A stretch of DNA of 64,000 nt, from contig NZ_LT629695.1 of the NCBI RefSeq assembly GCF_900099705.1, positions 1,240,001-1,304,000 on the forward strand, written 5' to 3'. The translations under genes and the position numbers were made by a program. Origin of the DNA: Agrococcus jejuensis. Lineage in GTDB: Bacteria > Actinomycetota > Actinomycetes > Actinomycetales > Microbacteriaceae. The notes beneath the pieces are model-generated. The model saw nothing but the letters and a program-made list of their open reading frames with translations. It ran no database searches and was not told the DNA's origin. Positions within the stretch are counted from its first letter, which is position 1; every line of letters begins with the position of its first letter. Positions 17,561-25,997 of the stretch are shown one piece after another.

Positions 17561-20121
17561 CGTGCTCCTCCTGGTAGTGCGCTCGCCCCCACGGCGAGCT
17601 GCTCCCGGGCGCACCCGGGGTGGTCGATGGCGACGGTCGTGCCCGTCGCGGGGTCGAGGGCGGCGGCGAGGCTGCCGCCGATCGCGAGGCGCACGCGGCC
17701 CGCGGGGATGCGCCAGCCGCCGTCCCAGCGGCGCAGCGCGTCGGTCTCGACGCGCACGGTCGCGTGCACGGTCTCGCCCGCGGCGACCTGGACCCGGGCG
17801 AAGCCGGCGAGGGATGCGACGGGCCGGTCGGCGTCGTCGGGGTCGCTCGGGTCGGCGAGCAGGTAGGCCTGCACGACCTCGCTGCCCGCGCGGCCCGCGG
17901 TCTCGGCGAGCTCGACGTCGACGACGATCGCGTCGCCGTCGAGACCGGCGGATGCGCCGCGATAGGCGACGTCGGTCCAGCCGAGTCCGTGGCCGAACGA
18001 GGCGGCCGGCACGGCGCCGGAGCGCAGCCAGCCGCGGTAGCCGACGTCGAGCCCGTCGGCGTAGTCGACGCGCAGGCCCGCGTCGGGGATCGCGTGCGGC
18101 ACGGGCACGTCGGCCTCGCTCGCCGGCAGCGTCCACGGCAGACGGCCCGCGGGCTCGGCGACGCCCGTGAGCACGTCGGCGAGCGCGCCGCCCCACTCCT
18201 GGCCGCCGAACCATCCCCACAGCACCGTCCGCGCGCGGTCGAGCCACGGCAGCAGCACGGGCGCGCCGGCGTTGACGACGACGATCGCGTCGGGTGCGAC
18301 GTCGAGGATGCGGGTCACGAGCTCGTCCTGGCGACCGGGCAGCGCGAGCGTCGTGCGATCCCAGCCCTCCGACTCCGACTCCTCCGTCGTGCCGACGACG
18401 ACGATCGCGACGTCGGCGTCGCGCGCGGCGGCGACGGCCTCGGCGATCTCGGTCTCGACCTGCTCGCTCGGCGGCCGGTGCCGCAGCACGCCGCGGGCGA
18501 AGCGACCGTAGCCGCCGGCGCGGATGACGTCGAGCATGACGCGGATCGTGACGGTGCGCGGCTCGTCGACCTCGATGGCGTGCTGCACGCCGTCGGGGTT
18601 GTTCACCGACGAGTCGAGCACGACCTCGTGGCTCGCGCGCTGCTCGGACTCGGAGACGACGACGCCGTCGACCTCGACGCGGTGGCGCCCGACGGTGCCG
18701 AGCTGCAGCACGTGCGTGCCGGGCTCGGCGAGCAGCGCCTCGCCCACGAGCTCGACGTGGTCGACGCCCTCGGCGATGTCGTGCAGCCAGCCCTCCCACG
18801 GGCCGGCGATCGGCTCGTCGACGCCGTCGCCCACGAGACGCGCGTGCAGCACGACGCCGCCGGGCACGGGCACGTCGACCTGCGGCATGGGGTCGGGGAA
18901 GCGGCGGCTCGAGCCGCCGCGGCGCACGTGCACCTCGGCGTCGGGCAGCGCCGCGACGATGCCCTGCTCGGGCGTGACGATGCGCTCGGGATGCACGGTC
19001 GACGAGCCGCCGCCCAGCACGTGCGGGCGCACGGCGTTCGGGCCGATCAGCGCGACCGAGCGGGCGCCGACGATGCTCGGCAGGCCGGATGCGGGGCGCC
19101 GCAGCACGACGACGGCGCCGGATGCCGACGCGCGCACGAGCGCGCGGTCGCGGTCGTCGGCGGGCGGCGGCACGGGAGAGGTGCCGTCGAAGCAGCCCGT
19201 GCGGGCTGCGACGCGCAGCACGTTCCGCACCTGCGCATCCACGACCTCCTCGGGCACGCGGCCCGCGCGCACGGCGGCGACGAGCGCCTCGCCCCACGGG
19301 CCACCCGGGCCGGGCATCGTCACGTCGAGGCCGCCGAGCGCCGTCTCGTCGGTCGTCGACGCGGCGAGCCAGTCGCTCACGACGATGCCGTCGAAGCCCC
19401 ACTCGTCGCGCAGCACGTCGCGCAGCAGGTGGCGGTGCTCGGTCATCGGCGCCGACTCGGTGCCGTCGTCGACGTCGTTGTACGCGGCCATGATCGCCCA
19501 GGCGCCCGCGCGCACGGCGGCCTCGAACGGCGGCAGGTACGCCTCGCGCAGCGTGCGCTCGTCGACGTCGCTCACGTACTCGGTGCGCTGCGTCTCGGAG
19601 TCGTTCGCGACGTAGTGCTTGATGCACGCGGCGACGCCGCCCGCCTGGATGCCCGCGACGAACGCCGCGCCGAGCACGCTCGTGAGCAGCGGATCCTCCG
19701 ACAGGCACTCGAAGTGGCGGCCGCCGACGGGCGTGCGCTGCAGGTTCACCTGCGGTGCGAGCACGACGTCGACGCCCTTGCGCCTCGCCTCGGCGGCGAT
19801 GAGGCGACCGACCCGATCCATGATCTCGGGGTCGAAGTGGGCGGCGAGCGCCGTGGGCGACGGCAGCAGCAGCGAGCGCTCGCCGTCGACCTCGCCCGTG
19901 CCGCGCACGCCGACGGGGCCGTCGGACATCGTGAGGCCGCGCAGGCCGATCGCCGGGATCGCGGGCAGGCGCCAGGCGGTCTCGCCCGTGAGCAGGCCGA
20001 CCTTCGTCGGCAGGTCGAGGAGGGCGATGCGCTCGTCGAGCCATGCGTCGGTCGGCTCGCGGTGCGGCTGCGGCAGCGCGGTCGACCAGGCGGCCGGCTT
20101 CGGGGTCATCGTCGACTCCAT
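17557..20121 (-). CDS. Beta-glucosidase, glycoside hydrolase family 3
   Basis: 854 residues. N-terminal (alpha/beta)8 domain with SDGPVGVRG, GRHFECLSEDPLL, CIKHYVANDSETQR and the nucleophile Asp in GIVVSDWLA near residue 249; C-terminal alpha/beta sandwich; an inserted PA14-like domain around residues 390-540 (GVVLHARLVGDG...YGRFARGV); and a final fibronectin-III-like module. No signal peptide, so it probably hydrolyses imported oligosaccharides or glycosides. First gene of the operon and divergent from TetR. Start ATG 20121 has GAGG 4 bases upstream; ATG 20109 is possible. Confidence 0.92.
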   Translation of the reverse strand: MESTMTPKPAAWSTALPQPHREPTDAWLDERIALLDLPTKVGLLTGETAWRLPAIPAIGLRGLTMSDGPVGVRGTGEVDGERSLLLPSPTALAAHFDPEIMDRVGRLIAAEARRKGVDVVLAPQVNLQRTPVGGRHFECLSEDPLLTSVLGAAFVAGIQAGGVAACIKHYVANDSETQRTEYVSDVDERTLREAYLPPFEAAVRAGAWAIMAAYNDVDDGTESAPMTEHRHLLRDVLRDEWGFDGIVVSDWLAASTTDETALGGLDVTMPGPGGPWGEALVAAVRAGRVPEEVVDAQVRNVLRVAARTGCFDGTSPVPPPADDRDRALVRASASGAVVVLRRPASGLPSIVGARSVALIGPNAVRPHVLGGGSSTVHPERIVTPEQGIVAALPDAEVHVRRGGSSRRFPDPMPQVDVPVPGGVVLHARLVGDGVDEPIAGPWEGWLHDIAEGVDHVELVGEALLAEPGTHVLQLGTVGRHRVEVDGVVVSESEQRASHEVVLDSSVNNPDGVQHAIEVDEPRTVTIRVMLDVIRAGGYGRFARGVLRHRPPSEQVETEIAEAVAAARDADVAIVVVGTTEESESEGWDRTTLALPGRQDELVTRILDVAPDAIVVVNAGAPVLLPWLDRARTVLWGWFGGQEWGGALADVLTGVAEPAGRLPWTLPASEADVPVPHAIPDAGLRVDYADGLDVGYRGWLRSGAVPAASFGHGLGWTDVAYRGASAGLDGDAIVVDVELAETAGRAGSEVVQAYLLADPSDPDDADRPVASLAGFARVQVAAGETVHATVRVETDALRRWDGGWRIPAGRVRLAIGGSLAAALDPATGTTVAIDHPGCAREQLAVGASALPGGAR

Positions 20122-20149
20122 CCATCCTCGGATTGGAAGCGACCATAAC

Positions 20150-20167
20150 TTACTGACCTGTCAGTAA
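20150..20167. promoter_or_regulatory. TetR operator between GH3 and TetR genes
   Basis: Perfect inverted repeat TTACTGAC-CT-GTCAGTAA in the 66-base divergent gap. It covers the -35 to -10 interval of the tetR promoter and lies 29 bases upstream of the glucosidase start, so the regulator could control both directions. Confidence 0.8.
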
Positions 20168-20174
20168 CAAGTGC

Positions 20175-20180
20175 TAGGTT
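20175..20180 (+). promoter_or_regulatory. -10 box of a leaderless transcript (TAGGTT)
   Basis: TAGGTT is 7 bases before the ATG of the TetR gene, with no ribosome site between. Confidence 0.6.
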
Positions 20181-20187
20181 CGCAGGC

Positions 20188-20811
20188 ATGGTCGACGACG
20201 CCGCAGCCAAGCCCACGCGCACGCGTCCCGTGGCCGCCGATCGCAAGCGCGCGATCCTCGAGGCCGCCATGGTGACGTTCGGCATGCGCGGCTACCTCGG
20301 CGGGTCGCTGCAGGACGTCGCGAAGCAGGTCGGCATCACCCACGCGGGCGTGCTGCACCACTTCGGCTCGAAGGAGCAGCTGCTGCTCGACCTGCTCGAG
20401 TACCGCGACGCCGTCGACGTCGAGCCGCTGCCCGGCGGGCACATCCCCGAGGGCGCGCAGCTGCTGCCGCACCTGCAGACGACCGCGCACCGCAACGCGT
20501 CGCGGCCGGGAGCCGTGCAGGTGTTCACGGTGCTGTCGGCCGAGGCCGTCACCGAGGGGCATCCGGCCGGCGAGTACTTCCGCTCGCGCTACGAGCACCT
20601 GCGCGGCGTCGTGCGCGCCGCGCTCGTGGATGCGGGCATGGATGCGGCGGATGCGCGCGTGCCCGCCGTCGCCGCGTCGATCCTCGCCGTCATGGACGGC
20701 CTGCAGGTGCAGTGGCTGCTCGACCCCGACGCCGTCGACCTGGGCGAGGCGACGTCGGTCGCGATCGACGCGATCCTCGCGGGCGTCGGCGTGACGGTGG
20801 CGGCGCTGTAG
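20188..20811 (+). CDS. TetR/AcrR-family transcriptional regulator
   Basis: 207 residues. Residues 18-65 form the TetR HTH: RKRAILEAAMVTFGMRGYLGGSLQDVAKQVGITHAGVLHHFGSKEQLLLDLLEYRD. The rest is an alpha-helical ligand domain resembling TetR_C families of actinobacterial sugar regulators. Divergent from the GH3/ABC operon and separated by a perfect 18-bp palindrome, so it very likely represses that operon and itself, releasing DNA when a sugar or glycoside binds. ATG 20188 appears leaderless. Confidence 0.9.
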   Translation: MVDDAAAKPTRTRPVAADRKRAILEAAMVTFGMRGYLGGSLQDVAKQVGITHAGVLHHFGSKEQLLLDLLEYRDAVDVEPLPGGHIPEGAQLLPHLQTTAHRNASRPGAVQVFTVLSAEAVTEGHPAGEYFRSRYEHLRGVVRAALVDAGMDAADARVPAVAASILAVMDGLQVQWLLDPDAVDLGEATSVAIDAILAGVGVTVAAL

Positions 20812-21165
20812 CGATCGCCCCACGGGCGCCCGCTGCCCAAGACCGCTCCTCGAGGTGCGAGCGAAGCGAGCCTCGAAGGGTGCCCATCGGATGCCGCGCC
20901 CCCAGCAGCTGGTCGAGGAGCGCGCGAGCCCCTGGGCGAGCACACGTCGCGAGACCACGCGATCGCCGCTCCCACCCAGCCACGCACACGGTCGCGTCGA
21001 GCGAGCACGCACACGGTCGCGTCGAGCGAGCACGTCACGAGGTCTCGTGACGGCTCCTCGCCTGCGGCTCGGGGCCTCCTCGACCAGCTGTGGTGAGGAT
21101 CCGCTCCCCATGACCGCGCCTCGAGGTGCGAGCGGAGCGAGCCTCGAAAGGTGCACCGCGCCGAC
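20812..21165. repeat. Intergenic block: family B palindrome flanked by family A elements
   Basis: No gene is supported in this 354-base gap. It contains family A elements at 20846-20883 and 21119-21153 in the same orientation and, between them, family B copy 2 at 20906-21090 with CAGCTGGTCGAGGAG ends. This B copy is longer than the others because a 25-base unit beginning CACGCACACGGTCGCG is duplicated in tandem (roughly 20978-21028). Confidence 0.75.
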
Positions 21166-21672
21166 TCAGCGCAACGCCCGCAGGTAGCGGCGCAGCGCCA
21201 CCTCCTGCACGGCGCGCAGCGCGGGGAAGGCCGCCCGCCACGGCCCCGACGGCGCAGCGCGCGTGAGCGCCCGCACCGTCAGCACCACCGCATCCCCGTC
21301 GACGTGCACGACGAACGCCTCCTCGCTGGCGACGGGATGCCCCGCGAGCGTCGCGTAGGCGAAGCCCGCCCGCGTCGGCTCGTCGACGACCTCCACGACC
21401 TCGATCGGCTCGCGCACGACCACGGGGCCGACGCGCGCCGTCACGAGCAGCCGCTCCCCCGCCGTCGCGGGCCCCGGCGGGATCGCGAACCCCGAGCGCC
21501 GCTTCACGACCCAGTGCAGCACGGCGTCGCGCAGCCGCGACCAGTCCTCGGCCCCGCCGACGACCGCCGTGCGCTCGATCGCGCGCCACCCATCCGGCGG
21601 CGCCCACGCGGCCGAGGCTGGCTGCGTCGACGACGCAGCCGGCCCCGTGCGCGCGAGCGCGTCGAGCATCAT
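21166..21672 (-). CDS. DUF1990-family protein
   Basis: 168 residues from ATG 21672. Conserved pieces include WRAIERTAVVGG, AVLHWVVKRRSGFAIPPGP, FAYATLAGHPVASEEAFVVHVDGDAVVLTVRALTRA and a C-terminal amphipathic helix, matching the DUF1990 (YndB-like) family of small uncharacterised proteins. No signal or membrane segment. The start is uncertain: tandem ATGs at 21672 and 21669, or one eight codons upstream at 21696, and none has a good ribosome site. Confidence 0.7.
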   Translation of the reverse strand: MMLDALARTGPAASSTQPASAAWAPPDGWRAIERTAVVGGAEDWSRLRDAVLHWVVKRRSGFAIPPGPATAGERLLVTARVGPVVVREPIEVVEVVDEPTRAGFAYATLAGHPVASEEAFVVHVDGDAVVLTVRALTRAAPSGPWRAAFPALRAVQEVALRRYLRALR

Positions 21673-21784
21673 CGGAAGTCCGCGCCGTCGTCCCACGCGT
21701 GCAGCCGTGACGAGGTTCGAGGGCGTCGGATCCGTAGGCGCAGGGCTGCGGCCATGACGGAGCCAACCGATCCGAGTCGCGTGC

Positions 21785-22669
21785 TCACTGCTTGGGCGTC
21801 GGCTCCGCCGTCGTGGCCTTCGACGACGACTGCAAGGCGCCCTGCTCCTCCTCGACGGTGTAGCCCGAGTGCAGGCGCACCTTCTCGGGCTCCGCAGCGT
21901 CGCCCTTCGCAGCGGCGGTGCGCTTGCGCTTGCGCGCCGCGTACGCGAGGTTCAGCACCTCGACGAGCACGGCGAACACCATCGGGCCGTAGATGAACGC
22001 CTTCTCGATGTGGAACCCGAAGCCCTCGGCAACGAGGAAGACGCCGATGAGCACGAGGAACGCGAGCGCGAGCATCTTCACCGTCGGGTGGTTGTTCACG
22101 AACGTGAAGATGTGCTTCGCGGCCACGAGCATGAGGCCGAACGACAGCACGACGACGGTGATGATCACGACGATGCGGTCGGTCATGCCGACGGCCGTGA
22201 TGACGGAGTCGAGCGAGAAGACGAGGTCGAGCGCGAGGATCTGCGCGATGACGGCGCCGAACGTCGCCTTCGCCGCGCCGCCGCTCGACCCGTGGTCGTC
22301 GGCGCCCTCGAGCTTGTGGTGGATCTCGGTGACCGCCTTGTAGAGCAGGAAGCCGCCACCGAGGATCAGGATGAGGTCCTTGCCCGAGAACTCGGGATCG
22401 AACGGCGTGCCCTCGAGGAAGCCGATCGTGAACAGCGGCTGCGTGAGCGTGATGATCCAGCCGGCGAGCAGCACGAGCAGCACGCGCATGACCATCGCGA
22501 GCGTCAGGCCGAGGTTGCGGGCCTTCGCCTGCTGGTCGGCGGGCAGCTTGGCGGCGAGGATGGAGATGAAGATGACGTTGTCGACGCCGAGGACGACCTC
22601 GAGCACGAAGAGCGTGAGGAACACCGCGACGAGGTCGGGCGTGAACTCCAGGGAGAAGTCGAGGGGCAT
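21785..22669 (-). CDS. TerC/Alx-family integral membrane protein
   Basis: 294 residues, about seven to nine membrane segments. FVLEVVLGVDNVIFISILAAKLP and ILALDLVFSLDSVITAVGM carry the duplicated acidic intramembrane motif (E-x4-GVDN and D-x3-SLDS) of TerC proteins, linked to manganese export at the exocytoplasmic face and to tellurite resistance. A charged C-terminal tail follows. Start ATG 22669 is preceded 6 bases upstream by CAGGAT (22676-22681 complement), suggesting a leaderless transcript; upstream in-frame codons lack helices and belong to the gap. Confidence 0.9.
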   Translation of the reverse strand: MPLDFSLEFTPDLVAVFLTLFVLEVVLGVDNVIFISILAAKLPADQQAKARNLGLTLAMVMRVLLVLLAGWIITLTQPLFTIGFLEGTPFDPEFSGKDLILILGGGFLLYKAVTEIHHKLEGADDHGSSGGAAKATFGAVIAQILALDLVFSLDSVITAVGMTDRIVVIITVVVLSFGLMLVAAKHIFTFVNNHPTVKMLALAFLVLIGVFLVAEGFGFHIEKAFIYGPMVFAVLVEVLNLAYAARKRKRTAAAKGDAAEPEKVRLHSGYTVEEEQGALQSSSKATTAEPTPKQ

Positions 22670-22728
22670 GGCTCGATCCTGGCCGAACCTCGCTGGGAAC
22701 ACGCGGGTGCGCGTGCGACGATGACGCG

Positions 22729-23124
22729 GTGACGACTCCCCCGCCGTACCCCGGCCAGCAGCAGCCCGCACCGCAGGGATGGCCGCAGCGTTCGTTCGCC
22801 CCGCCGCAGCAGTTCCAAGCGGTGCCGGACTCGATGCTCGCGTCGCAGCGATCGACGCGCGTCCCGACGCGCGCGCTCGTGTGGGGCATCGTGGCGATCG
22901 TCGTGTCGACGCTGCCGCTGCTCAACTGGTTCACGCTCGCGCCCGGCATCGTCGCGATCCAGTACGGCATCGCGGCGCGTGCGCAGCGCCTCGCCGGCGG
23001 CGGTCGGGCCGTGTGGGCGATCGTGCTCGGCGCGCTCGCGATCCTCGGATCCGTCGGCTGGATCATCGTGCACTTCGTGGCGTTCGTCAGCCTGCTCGGC
23101 GCGGGCGCCTCCACCCAGTACTGA
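22729..23124 (+). CDS. DUF4190-domain membrane protein
   Basis: 131 residues. Pro/Gln-rich cytosolic N-terminus (TTPPPYPGQQQPAPQGWPQ), then VWGIVAIVVSTLPLLNWFTLAPGIVAIQYGIAARAQ and a second hairpin of helices, the DUF4190 pattern seen in many actinobacterial small membrane proteins. No function known. GTG at 22729; GACGAT 6 bases upstream may act as a -10 box. Divergent from terC and followed by a bidirectional terminator. Confidence 0.75.
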   Translation: MTTPPPYPGQQQPAPQGWPQRSFAPPQQFQAVPDSMLASQRSTRVPTRALVWGIVAIVVSTLPLLNWFTLAPGIVAIQYGIAARAQRLAGGGRAVWAIVLGALAILGSVGWIIVHFVAFVSLLGAGASTQY

Positions 23125-23174
23125 GTCGAGGGTTTCGGCCCGATGTGACCTCACATCGGGCCGAAATCCTCAAC
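23125..23174. terminator. Bidirectional palindromic terminator, family C copy 1
   Basis: Perfect 16-bp arms TTTCGGCCCGATGTGA around a 2-base centre, extended to 24 bp with one G-T and one C-A. It starts at the DUF4190 stop and ends three bases before the convergent lplA stop. It shares end and centre sequences with the palindrome at 32434-32483. Confidence 0.8.
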
Positions 23175-23176
23175 TC

Positions 23177-24226
23177 TCAGGGGACGCGGTGCAGCCAGGT
23201 GTCCGTCGAGAACTTGGATGCGACGAGCTCGTCGGCCGCCGCGAGCTCGGCCGCCGACAGCTCGCCGTCCGCCGCCTTCGTGAGCCTGCGGAACGTCGCC
23301 TTCAGCGCCTCCTGCACGGCCTCGCGCGTCATGCCCGTCTGCGACCGCAGCGGGTCGACGCGCTTCTTGGCGCTCGTCGTGCCCTTGTCCGACAGCTTCT
23401 CGCGGCCGATGCGCAGCACCTGCACCATCTTGTCCGCATCCATGTCGTACGACATCGTCGCGTGGTGCAGCACGCCACCCGAGCCGAGGCGCTTCTGCGC
23501 GGCGCCGCCGATCTTGCCCTGCGGCGAGGTGATGTCGTTGAGCGGCGCGTACGACGCGTCGATGCCGAGTCCCTGCAGCGCCTCGATGACCCACGCGTCG
23601 AGGAACGCGTACGAGTCGGGGAAGCTCATGCCCTGCACGAGGTCGGCGGGCACGTACATCGAGTACGTGATGGCGTTGCCCGGCTCCGAGAACATCGCGC
23701 CACCGCCCGAGATGCGGCGGATGATGGGGATGCCGAAGCGCTCGGCGTTCTCGGGGTCGACCTCGTTGCGGTACGACTGGAACGAGCCGATGTAGACGGC
23801 CGGGCCCGACAGGTTCCAGAAGCGCAGCGTGGGGCCGCGACGACCCTGACCGACCTCGTTCGCGAGCACCTCGTCGAGCGCGACGTGCTGGATGGGCAGC
23901 CGCGGCTCGTCGTCGATGAGCTGCCACTCGTAGTCGGCGAACGACGTCGCCTTCGCGAGCGCCCGGCGCACGGCGACGCCGACGGACTCGGGCGTGAGGC
24001 CCATCATGGTCACGCCCTCGGGCAGCGCCTCGCGGATCGCGGTGCCGATGTCGGCGGCCGTCGCCGTCGCGGGCAGGCCCAGCACGGCGGCGTCGATCTG
24101 CTCGAGCGCCTCGTCGGGCTCGAGGAAGAAGTCGCCCGAGAGGCGGAACTCGGTGATGCGCTCGGCATCCGTCTCGACGTCGACGACGACGAGCTTGCCG
24201 CCGGGGACCTTGTACTCGCCGTGCAT
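23177..24226 (-). CDS. lplA: Lipoate-protein ligase A-like, with N-terminal accessory domain
   Basis: 349 residues. The ligase domain (about 105-349) has the lipoate-ligase signature RRISGGGAMFSEPGNAITYSM, a nucleotide/lipoyl-binding Lys in GKIGGAAQKR and the HHATMSYDMD strand. It attaches lipoyl groups to E2/GcvH lysines. The first ~95 residues (GEYKVPGGKLVVVDVE..., ALPEGVTMMGLTPESVGVAVRRALA) look like the small LplB/C-terminal accessory domain, here placed in front of the ligase rather than behind it as in E. coli LplA. GGAGG lies 7 bases before the ATG. Convergent with the DUF4190 gene. Confidence 0.85.
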   Translation of the reverse strand: MHGEYKVPGGKLVVVDVETDAERITEFRLSGDFFLEPDEALEQIDAAVLGLPATATAADIGTAIREALPEGVTMMGLTPESVGVAVRRALAKATSFADYEWQLIDDEPRLPIQHVALDEVLANEVGQGRRGPTLRFWNLSGPAVYIGSFQSYRNEVDPENAERFGIPIIRRISGGGAMFSEPGNAITYSMYVPADLVQGMSFPDSYAFLDAWVIEALQGLGIDASYAPLNDITSPQGKIGGAAQKRLGSGGVLHHATMSYDMDADKMVQVLRIGREKLSDKGTTSAKKRVDPLRSQTGMTREAVQEALKATFRRLTKAADGELSAAELAAADELVASKFSTDTWLHRVP

Positions 24227-24305
24227 GCTGGTGCCTCCTCAGCGTGGGACCGCATCCCAGCCTAGGCGGCGCGCGCGCCGACGGGCCGTCGCCGATCGGC
24301 GCTCG

Positions 24306-24878
24306 TCAGCGACCCGGGGGCTCCGCGTCGTCGGAGTCGTGCGGCGACGGGTCGACGAGGTCGCGGATGGGGTCGGTCGCGTACACGGGAGCGTCGCCCG
24401 GGTGCAGGTCGCGGTGCGGCGGCTGCTCCTCGCGCCAGTGCACCTCCGACGAGCGGAACGCGAGCCCCAGCATGACGACGCCGATGAGCAGGCCGACGAC
24501 GAGCGCGAACGGTCGGATGCCGTCGGGCAGGATCGGCACGAGCAGCGCCGCGACCGCGACGAGCGCGCACACGGCGACGCCCGCGACGATGCCGCGCACG
24601 AGGGTGCGGGTCGTGGGCCTGCGGCCGCGCGCGAGCACGAGCGTCGCGCCGCCGAGCAGACCGCCGAGCGCGCCGAGCATCGCGGCGACGAGCACGACGA
24701 GCACGACGAGCGACGCGGAGTCGGGCACGACGTCGGATGCGCTGCCGCTCGATGCGAGCACGACGGGCAGCACGACGGCGATGCCGCCGATGGCGCCGCC
24801 GAGCACGTTCCATCCCAGCAGGGCCGGCGCCGCGATGCGCCACGACCGTGGGTGCTGGACCTCGTCCATGCACCCCAT
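24306..24878 (-). CDS. Membrane protein of unknown function
   Basis: 190 residues. Four hydrophobic segments (WNVLGGAIGGIAVVLPVVLAS, SLVVLVVLVAAMLGALGGLLGGATLVLA, GIVAGVAVCALVAVAALLV and FALVVGLLIGVVMLGLAF) and a hydrophilic C-terminal tail rich in Asp/Pro/His. Family not recognised. AGGAG is 4-5 bases before ATG 24878; ATG 24869 is an internal alternative. It lies downstream of the lysophospholipase on the same strand, separated by 83 bases that include a 15-base G run. Confidence 0.65.
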   Translation of the reverse strand: MGCMDEVQHPRSWRIAAPALLGWNVLGGAIGGIAVVLPVVLASSGSASDVVPDSASLVVLVVLVAAMLGALGGLLGGATLVLARGRRPTTRTLVRGIVAGVAVCALVAVAALLVPILPDGIRPFALVVGLLIGVVMLGLAFRSSEVHWREEQPPHRDLHPGDAPVYATDPIRDLVDPSPHDSDDAEPPGR

Positions 24879-24946
24879 GGTGCTCCTGTCGCGGGCGGAT
24901 GCGCTGCACATCCGCTCCGCGCGTGCCGCGCGAGGCAGCGGGCGTC

Positions 24947-24961
24947 GGGGGGGGGGGGGGG
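24947..24961. repeat. 15-base G homopolymer at a stop codon
   Basis: An uninterrupted run of 15 G (C on the coding strand of the neighbouring hydrolase) that begins at the base directly after that gene's TAG. No other homopolymer of this length is seen in the window. Confidence 0.85.
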
Positions 24962-25870
24962 CTACGGCGTCGGCGCGGAGCGACGCCCGATGCGGCCGCG
25001 CTCGACCGCGAGGTGGTCGTCGAGCCACGACGTGACGTCGTCGAGCACCTTCGACTTCGTGATCTCGTTGAAGATCTCGTGCCGCGCGCCCGGATAGACG
25101 CGCAGCGTGACGTCGGTGAGGCCCGACCGCTCCTCGTACGCGCGCACGAGCCTGCGGGCCGACGCCTCGCCGCCGAGGGTGTCGTCGGAGCCGACCGCGA
25201 CGAGCAGCGGGATGTCGATGCCGAGCGAACGCGCGGGCACGCCCAGCAGGCGTGCGGCCTCGATGGGGCCGAACAGGCGCACGACGTCGGCGGGGAACGT
25301 GAGCGGGTCGGCGACGAACGCCTCCTGCACGGCAGGGTCGCGCGAGAGCCACTCGAAGCCGGTGTCGCCGAGGTGCTTGTGGCGCACGTTCAGGTCGCCC
25401 GCCGTCATCCATCCGGGCATGCGGTACGCGGTGCCCGACAGCACGGCGGCGTCGATGAGCGCCGCGTGGCGGTTGAGGAATCGCTGCATCGTGAGCGAGC
25501 CCCACGAGTGGCCGATGACCGCGAGCGGCAGCTGCGGGTGCTCGCCGCGCAGGCGCTTCACGAGCGAGACGACGTCGCCGACGACGGCCATGCCGCCGCC
25601 GGGCCCGAGCCTCCCGAGCCCGTTCGCGTCGCCGCCGGCCTGCTCGAGGCCCGTGGCGCCGTGGCCGCGCTGGTCGAGCGCCGCGACGCCGTAGCCGGCG
25701 TTCACGAGGTGCTGCGCGACGTGCTCGTAGCGCAGCGCGTGCTCGCCCACGCCGTGCACGATGAGCACGATCCCCTTGGGCTTGCCAGGCATCCACGTGT
25801 ACCAGTGGATGGTGACGCCCTGCAGGTCCACGAACGTGTGGTCCTGCCGGATCACGGCGAACTTGGGCAC
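24962..25870 (-). CDS. Monoacylglycerol lipase/lysophospholipase-like hydrolase
   Basis: 302 residues. LIVHGVGEHALRYEHVAQHLVNAGYGVAALDQRGHGATG is the oxyanion and DQRGHG region of Hydrolase_4 (serine aminopeptidase S33) lipases; nucleophile elbow GHSWGS near residue 124; acidic residue in VAVGSDDTLGGEAS; catalytic His in PGARHEIFNE. No signal peptide. Probably cleaves monoacylglycerols or lysophospholipids at the inner membrane face. GTG 25870 is preceded by GGAGG at 6 bases. The stop codon is followed immediately by the G/C homopolymer. Confidence 0.87.
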   Translation of the reverse strand: MPKFAVIRQDHTFVDLQGVTIHWYTWMPGKPKGIVLIVHGVGEHALRYEHVAQHLVNAGYGVAALDQRGHGATGLEQAGGDANGLGRLGPGGGMAVVGDVVSLVKRLRGEHPQLPLAVIGHSWGSLTMQRFLNRHAALIDAAVLSGTAYRMPGWMTAGDLNVRHKHLGDTGFEWLSRDPAVQEAFVADPLTFPADVVRLFGPIEAARLLGVPARSLGIDIPLLVAVGSDDTLGGEASARRLVRAYEERSGLTDVTLRVYPGARHEIFNEITKSKVLDDVTSWLDDHLAVERGRIGRRSAPTP

Positions 25871-25997
25871 TGCTGACCTCCGGATGCTCCGGCGTGCAGC
25901 GTACTCCTCGCGCGTGACCCGAATCCATCCGGCGCCTGTGCGGCGCCCATGCGCGCGTGCCCCGATGCGTGGCTCCCATGGGCCACGTCCGACCGAT

